Source: Streptomyces sp. NBC_00341
Lineage (GTDB): Bacteria; Actinomycetota; Actinomycetes; Streptomycetales; Streptomycetaceae
Direction: 5' to 3'
NCBI RefSeq assembly: GCF_041435055.1
Contig: NZ_CP108003.1
Span: 62,001 to 126,000 of the forward strand
Length of the DNA: 64,000 nt
The first letter of the stretch is position 1, and the number at the start of each line of letters is the position of its first letter. The translations under genes were made by a program, and so were the position numbers. This document shows positions 59,140 through 64,000 of the stretch, one piece after another. The notes beneath the pieces are model-generated. The model was not told the origin of the DNA and ran no database searches. It saw only the letters and a program-made list of their open reading frames with translations.

Positions 59140-62100
59140 ATGAGTCCCATGAACGAGGAGCGGCTGCGCGAATACCTGAAGAGGGCCACCGCCGATCTGC
59201 AGCGCACCCGTCAGAAACTCGCCGAGCACCAGGAGAAGAGCTCGGAGCCGATCGCGATCGTCGGCATGAGCTGCCGGCTGCCCGGCGGGGTCACCTCGCC
59301 CGAGCAGCTGTGGCAGCTCGTCGCCGACGGCACCGACGCCGTCTCGGAGTTCCCGGACGACCGGGGCTGGGACCTGCGCTCGCTCTACGACCCGGACCCC
59401 GACCAGCCGGGCACCTGCTACTCGACACAGGGCGGCTTCCTGCACGACGCCACCCGGTTCGACGCCGAACTCTTCGGCCTGAGCCCCCGCGAGGCACTGG
59501 CCACCGACCCGCAGCAGCGACTCCTCCTCGAAGCCTCCTGGGAGGCGCTGGAACACAGCGGGATCAGCCCGACGTCGCTGCGCGGCAGCCGTACGGGCGT
59601 GTACGTCGGCGTGATGTACAACGACTACGGATCCAGGGTGCGGCAGCCGCCGCGCGGCCTGGAGGGCTACATAGGCAACGGCAGCTCCCCGAGCATCGCC
59701 TCCGGCCGCATCGCCTACACCCTCGGCCTCGAAGGGCCCGCGGTCACGCTGGACACGGCGTGCTCCTCCTCGCTGGTCGCCCTGCACCTGGCCTGCCAGT
59801 CCCTCCGGTCGGGGGAGTGCACCCTGGCTCTGGCCGGCGGTGTGACGGTCATGTCCACACCGGTCACCTTCGTGCAGTTCAGCCGGCACCGGGGCCTGGC
59901 GCCCGACGGACGCTGCAAGTCCTTCGCCGACGACGCCGACGGGACGGGCTGGTCCGAGGGCGTCGGCCTGCTCACCCTGGAACGCCTGTCGGAGGCCCGC
60001 CGCAACGGCCACCGCGTGCTGGCCGTGATCCGCGGCAGCGCCATCAACCAGGACGGCGCCAGCAGCGGCCTCACCGCTCCCAACGGCCCCTCCCAGCAGC
60101 GCGTCATCCGCCAGGCCCTGTCCAACGCCGGCCTCACCCCGGCCGACGTGGACGCCGTCGAGGCGCACGGCACCGGTACCCGGCTCGGCGACCCGATCGA
60201 GGCGCAGGCGCTGCTCGCCACCTACGGCAAGGACCGCCCGGCGGGCCGGCCGCTGTGGCTCGGATCGCTCAAGTCGAACCTCGGCCACACCCAGGCCGCC
60301 GCCGGCGTCGCCGGTGTGATCAAGATGGTGCAGGCGATACGGCACGGCAGCCTGCCGAAGACCCTCCACGTGACCGAGCCCTCCCAGCACGTCGACTGGT
60401 CCGCCGGTGACGTGCAACTGCTCACCGAGGCCCGGCCGTGGCCCGAACCCGACCGCCCCCGCCGGGCCGGCGTCTCGGCGTTCGGCGTCAGCGGCACCAA
60501 CGCCCACCTGATCGTCGAACAGGCCCCGCAGGAGGAGCCCGCCGCCGCGACGCAGGACGGTCCGCCCGCAGGCCCCGCGCCGCGCATCCTCCCCGTGATC
60601 CCCTGGGTGGTCTCCGCGAAGACCCCCGAAGGCCTCGCCGCCCAGGCCCGCAGGCTGCTCCCCGGCACCGCCGGGCACGCCCCCCAGGACATCGGCCACG
60701 CACTGGCCGTCACCCGGGCGCCCCTGGAGCGGCGCGCGGTGGCGGTGGGCACCGGCCCGCAGGAACTGCTGGCCGCGCTCACCGCCATCGCGGACGGCGA
60801 GAGCACCGGACCCGGTGTGGTCACGGGACAGCCCCTCGGCGGCCCGGTCGCCTTCATGTTCAGCGGCCAGGGCTCCCAGCGGACCGGGACGGGCCGCGAG
60901 CTGTACGCCGCCTACCCCGTGTTCGCACGGACACTGGACGAGATCTGCGCGCACTTCGACATCGGTTCCGGCACCCCGCTGAAGACCGTCATGTTCGAGG
61001 ACACCGGCCTGCTGGACCGGACCGAGTACACCCAGCCCGCCCTGTTCGCCCTCGAAGTGGCCCTGTTCCGGCTGCTGGAGTCCTGGGGTGTGCGGCCCGA
61101 CCACCTCATCGGCCACTCCATCGGGGAACTCGCCGCCGCCCACGCCGCGGACGCGCTGTCCCTGCCGGACGCCTGCCGGCTCGTCGCCGCCCGTGCCCGG
61201 CTGATGCAGGCCCTGCCGGCCGGCGGCGCCATGCTCGCCCTGCGCGCCACCGAGGCCGAGGTCACCGGGCTGCTCGGGGACCGCGTCTCGATCGCCGCGA
61301 TCAACGCCGCCGACTCCGTGGTCCTGTCCGGCGACGAGGACGAAGTGCTCCGCGTCGCCGCCGGGTTCCCCGGCCGCGACACCCGCCGCCTCACCGTCAG
61401 CCACGCCTTCCACTCCCACCGCATGGACGGGATGCTGGCGGAGTTCCGCGCGGTCGCCGAGACCGTCGAGTACCGCAGGCCGGCCGTCCCGGTCGTGTCC
61501 AACCTGACCGGGCGTCCCGTCGAGGAGTTCACCGCCGAGCACTGGGTGCGGCACGTACGCGAGGCGGTCCGCTTCGCCGACGGCATCGACCGGCTGCGCG
61601 CCCTGGGCACCGAACGGTTCGTCGAACTCGGCCCCGACGGACCGCTGTGCGCGGCCGTCGCCGGCGGCCGGCCCGGCCCCGGCCTCGTGCGGCCGCTGCT
61701 GCGCGGCGCCCGGCCCGAACCCGAGACCCTCACCGAGACCCTGGCCATGCTCTGGGCCTGCGGCGGCCACGTCGACTGGTCCGCCTTCTACGAGGGCACC
61801 GGCGCCCGCCGCCCCGAGCTGCCCACCTTCGCCTTCCAGCACCGGCGCTTCTGGCTGGAGGCGCCCTTCCCGCACCGCGACACGACGACCGGTCACCCCG
61901 TCCTCGGGGCCGGAGTCGAACGCGCCGACGCGGACGGCTTCGTCTTCGACGGCGAACTGTCCGTCGCCACGCACCCCTGGCTGGCCGACCACCGCGTGGC
62001 CGGTCACATCCTGGTGCCCGGCACCGCCTTCCTCGAACTCGCGCTGTCGGCCGGCACCCGGATCGGCTGCCCCCGCGTCGACGAACTCGTCCTGGCCGAA

Positions 62101-64000
62101 CCACTGGTGCTGGAACCCGCCGACCGCGTCACCCTGCAACTGGTGATCGGTGCCGCGGACCCCGCCGGCCGGCGCGCCGTCACCGGCTACGCCAGGCCGG
62201 AGACGGACACCCCCGGCCGGCCGTGGACCCGCCACTTCACCGGCACCCTGACCCCGGCACCCGGCCCCGCGGACATCGGAGCCGGGCCCGCCGACTGGCC
62301 GCCGCCGGGCGCGACCCCCCTGGAGACCGGGCACCTCTACGACGAACTGGCCTCGGCCGGACTGGAGTACGGTCCGCTGCTGCGCGGACTGCGCGCCGCC
62401 TGGCGGCTCGGCGACGAGATCCACGCCGAGGTCGAGCTGCCCGAGTCCCGGCACATCGAGGCCGAACGGTTCGAACTGCACCCGGCCCTCCTCGACGCCG
62501 CCCTGCACGCCTCCGCGCTCGGCGCCGACACCTCCGCCGCCGCGGTCCCCTTCACCTGGACCGGCGTCAGCGTGCACACCCCGGGCGCCACCGCACTGCG
62601 CGTCACCCTCAGCCCGTCCGGGCAGCGCTCGCTGAGGGTGACCGCGACCGACGCCGCCGGGACGCCCGTCGTGTCCGTCGAATCGCTGCTGGTACGCCCG
62701 CTGCCCGGGGAACGGCTGCGCGCACTGCCGCGCCACCGCGACACCCTGTACCGCGTCGAGTGGCCGGAGGTCCCCGCCGGACCCGCCCCGGCCGGTGAAC
62801 CGCCCGAGGTGATGGACCTGCCGGGCGGCCCCGCGCTGCCGGACGACCCGCACGAGGCGCTGCGCGAGGCCCTGCACCGCACCCTCGCGATCCTGCAGGA
62901 CCGGCTCGGCGGACCCGAGCCCGTGGACGGGACCCCGCTCGTACTGCGCACCCGCGCCGCCGCCCGGCTGCCCGGCGAGAGCGCGCAGGCCGACCCGGTC
63001 GCCGCCGCCGTCCAGGCCCTGGTGCGCTCGGCGCAGTCGGAGAACCCGGACCGGTTCGTCCTCGTGGACGTCACCGACGACGGCCCGCAGATCCCGGTGG
63101 CGGCACTCCCGTACGACGAGCCGTCGCTGCTGTGGCGCGACGGCCGCTGGTACGCGCCCCGCCTCGCCCGGCCGGAGCCCCGCACCGAAGAGCCGGCGTC
63201 CCCCTTCGGGGCCGACGGAACGGTCCTGGTCACGGGAGCCACCGGCCGGCTCGGCCGCGCCCTGTGCCGGCACCTCGTCGAGCAGCACGGCGTCCGGCAC
63301 CTGCTGCTGACCAGCAGGTCGGGGCCGGACTCCCCGGACGCCGACGAGCTGACCTCGCTGGACGCCGAGGTGCGGCTCGCGGCCTGCGACGTCTCGGACC
63401 GGGACGCCCTGGCGGCACTGCTCGACACGGTGCCCGCCGCGCACCCGCTGACCGCCGTCATCCACCTGGCGGGCATCCTCGACGACGGCATCATCCAGTC
63501 GCTGACCCCCGGGCGCATCGACGCCGTACTCGCCCCGAAGGTCTCCGGGGCGCTCAACCTCCACGAGCTGACCCAGGACCTGCCCCTGACCGCGTTCATC
63601 CTGTTCGCCTCGGCCGCCGGCACCTTCGGCGGCCCCGGCCAGGGCAACTACTCCGCCGCCAACGCCTACCTCGACGCCCTCGCGGAGAACCGCCGCCGGC
63701 AGGGGCTGCCCGGCCTCTCCCTGGCCTGGGGCCTGTGGGAGGGCCAGGACGGCATGGTCGGCGGCCTCAGCGACGTCGACCTGCAGCGCGCCGCCAGCAT
63801 CGGTGTCCTCAGCCTGGGCGGCCCCGAAGGACTCGCCCTGTTCGACACGGCCCTCGGCAGCCCCGAGGGCAACCTGGTGCCCGCCGCCTTCGACTTCCCC
63901 GTCCTGCGCGGGCAGGACGGCAAGCAGGCCATGCACGCCCTGCTGCGCGGCCTGGTACGCCACCAGAGGCCCGCGACGGCCCCGGCGGCCCGGCCGGTCC
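59140..64000 (+). CDS. Modular type I PKS 3, 3' end beyond window: module 7
   Basis: The reading frame is open from ATG 59140 to the window edge (1620 residues seen). GGGGGAG lies about 5 bases before the ATG, and the gap to the PKS 2 stop is 61 bases. An N-terminal docking coiled coil (residues about 4-36, [20 protein letters not shown] then a QKLAEHQEK stretch) is followed by KS (from about 37), AT (about 550-870), DH (about 925-1210) and KR (about 1220-1610); the ACP is cut off. The AT is malonyl-type. The gene certainly continues, and the number of further modules and the terminal thioesterase are not visible. Confidence 0.97.
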   Translation, partial: MSPMNEERLREYLKRATADLQRTRQKLAEHQEKSSEPIAIVGMSCRLPGGVTSPEQLWQLVADGTDAVSEFPDDRGWDLRSLYDPDPDQPGTCYSTQGGFLHDATRFDAELFGLSPREALATDPQQRLLLEASWEALEHSGISPTSLRGSRTGVYVGVMYNDYGSRVRQPPRGLEGYIGNGSSPSIASGRIAYTLGLEGPAVTLDTACSSSLVALHLACQSLRSGECTLALAGGVTVMSTPVTFVQFSRHRGLAPDGRCKSFADDADGTGWSEGVGLLTLERLSEARRNGHRVLAVIRGSAINQDGASSGLTAPNGPSQQRVIRQALSNAGLTPADVDAVEAHGTGTRLGDPIEAQALLATYGKDRPAGRPLWLGSLKSNLGHTQAAAGVAGVIKMVQAIRHGSLPKTLHVTEPSQHVDWSAGDVQLLTEARPWPEPDRPRRAGVSAFGVSGTNAHLIVEQAPQEEPAAATQDGPPAGPAPRILPVIPWVVSAKTPEGLAAQARRLLPGTAGHAPQDIGHALAVTRAPLERRAVAVGTGPQELLAALTAIADGESTGPGVVTGQPLGGPVAFMFSGQGSQRTGTGRELYAAYPVFARTLDEICAHFDIGSGTPLKTVMFEDTGLLDRTEYTQPALFALEVALFRLLESWGVRPDHLIGHSIGELAAAHAADALSLPDACRLVAARARLMQALPAGGAMLALRATEAEVTGLLGDRVSIAAINAADSVVLSGDEDEVLRVAAGFPGRDTRRLTVSHAFHSHRMDGMLAEFRAVAETVEYRRPAVPVVSNLTGRPVEEFTAEHWVRHVREAVRFADGIDRLRALGTERFVELGPDGPLCAAVAGGRPGPGLVRPLLRGARPEPETLTETLAMLWACGGHVDWSAFYEGTGARRPELPTFAFQHRRFWLEAPFPHRDTTTGHPVLGAGVERADADGFVFDGELSVATHPWLADHRVAGHILVPGTAFLELALSAGTRIGCPRVDELVLAEPLVLEPADRVTLQLVIGAADPAGRRAVTGYARPETDTPGRPWTRHFTGTLTPAPGPADIGAGPADWPPPGATPLETGHLYDELASAGLEYGPLLRGLRAAWRLGDEIHAEVELPESRHIEAERFELHPALLDAALHASALGADTSAAAVPFTWTGVSVHTPGATALRVTLSPSGQRSLRVTATDAAGTPVVSVESLLVRPLPGERLRALPRHRDTLYRVEWPEVPAGPAPAGEPPEVMDLPGGPALPDDPHEALREALHRTLAILQDRLGGPEPVDGTPLVLRTRAAARLPGESAQADPVAAAVQALVRSAQSENPDRFVLVDVTDDGPQIPVAALPYDEPSLLWRDGRWYAPRLARPEPRTEEPASPFGADGTVLVTGATGRLGRALCRHLVEQHGVRHLLLTSRSGPDSPDADELTSLDAEVRLAACDVSDRDALAALLDTVPAAHPLTAVIHLAGILDDGIIQSLTPGRIDAVLAPKVSGALNLHELTQDLPLTAFILFASAAGTFGGPGQGNYSAANAYLDALAENRRRQGLPGLSLAWGLWEGQDGMVGGLSDVDLQRAASIGVLSLGGPEGLALFDTALGSPEGNLVPAAFDFPVLRGQDGKQAMHALLRGLVRHQRPATAPAARPV
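59248..64000 (+). other. PKS module 7: KS-AT(malonyl)-DH-KR-(ACP cut off)
   Basis: KS cysteine Cys208 in [14 protein letters not shown] has GHSIG (Ser660) and HAFH (His755), malonyl. DH has [10 protein letters not shown] with His951 and LLDAALH with Asp1119. KR has GATGRLG (from 1366), LDD at 1447-1449 and Tyr1504 in [10 protein letters not shown]-type; the catalytic Ser block reads FASAAG rather than FSSAAG, with the second Ser kept. Product: a second double bond conjugated to that of module 6. Confidence 0.92.

Noticed and set aside
51780..59207. A 2475-residue open frame on the minus strand opposite PKS 2, and similar long minus-strand frames at 48183-51641, 45039-48176, 40458-44852 and 59107-63963.
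   Set aside because: They mirror the codon bias of the PKS genes, have no recognisable domains, and are rich in Arg, Gly, Val and Gln/His as expected for antisense of high-GC genes.

Overview
The window is high-GC actinomycete DNA, most likely Streptomyces. The evidence is the strongly GC-biased third codon positions, frequent GTG starts, futalosine-type menaquinone genes and giant modular polyketide synthases (PKSs). It is the left and middle part of a biosynthetic cluster for a large glycosylated macrolide. The left edge cuts metK near its 5' end and the right edge cuts the third PKS gene inside its first module.

Layout. (1) 2-3712, plus strand: metK, a PfkB adenosine kinase and ahcY, a complete S-adenosylmethionine (SAM) recycling set. 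(2) 3735-5427, minus strand: futalosine hydrolase mqnB, an unrecognised protein and a small membrane protein. (3) 5654-10306, plus strand: one tight operon of mqnE, a ferredoxin, mqnA, mqnC and rfbB (dTDP-glucose 4,6-dehydratase). (4) 10390-16328, minus strand: five genes joined by 4-bp overlaps, in transcription order glycosyltransferase, rfbA, glycosyltransferase, glycosyltransferase, cytochrome P450. (5) 16469-18115, plus strand: a secreted GH20 hexosaminidase. (6) 18209-25830, minus strand: type II thioesterase, a fourth glycosyltransferase, an ABC exporter pair, a DesI-like 4-aminotransferase, a sugar 3,4-ketoisomerase, a 3-aminotransferase and an FkbM methyltransferase. (7) 26095-64000, plus strand: NDP-hexose 2,3-dehydratase, a DUF5988-like small protein, then PKS genes of 4034 aa (loading module plus modules 1-2), 6393 aa (modules 3-6) and at least 1620 aa (module 7, incomplete). 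No gene-free stretch exceeds 300 bases; the longest is 264 bases, at 25831-26094.

How it works together. The PKS starts with a KSQ loading module (propionate from methylmalonate). The signatures predict five hydroxyl-forming modules and then two that form double bonds. The partial chain is ethyl-CHOH-CHMe-CHOH-CHMe-CHOH-CH2-CHOH-CHMe-CHOH-CHMe-CH=CH-CH=CH-CO-. Four glycosyltransferases and a split deoxysugar pathway imply several 6-deoxysugars, including 3-amino, 4-amino and 2-deoxy types. Later sugar steps (epimerase, ketoreductases, N-methyltransferase) are not in the window.

Most striking feature: four futalosine-pathway genes (mqnA, mqnB, mqnC, mqnE) lie inside the cluster, three of them in one operon with a deoxysugar gene. 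A precedent I recall is PM100117/PM100118 of Streptomyces caniferus, whose 1,4-naphthoquinone chromophore depends on four futalosine-like genes in a glycosylated-macrolide cluster. By analogy I infer a macrolide carrying a futalosine-derived naphthoquinone. The combination with two aminosugar aminotransferases and this propionate-started aglycone does not match a compound I can name.
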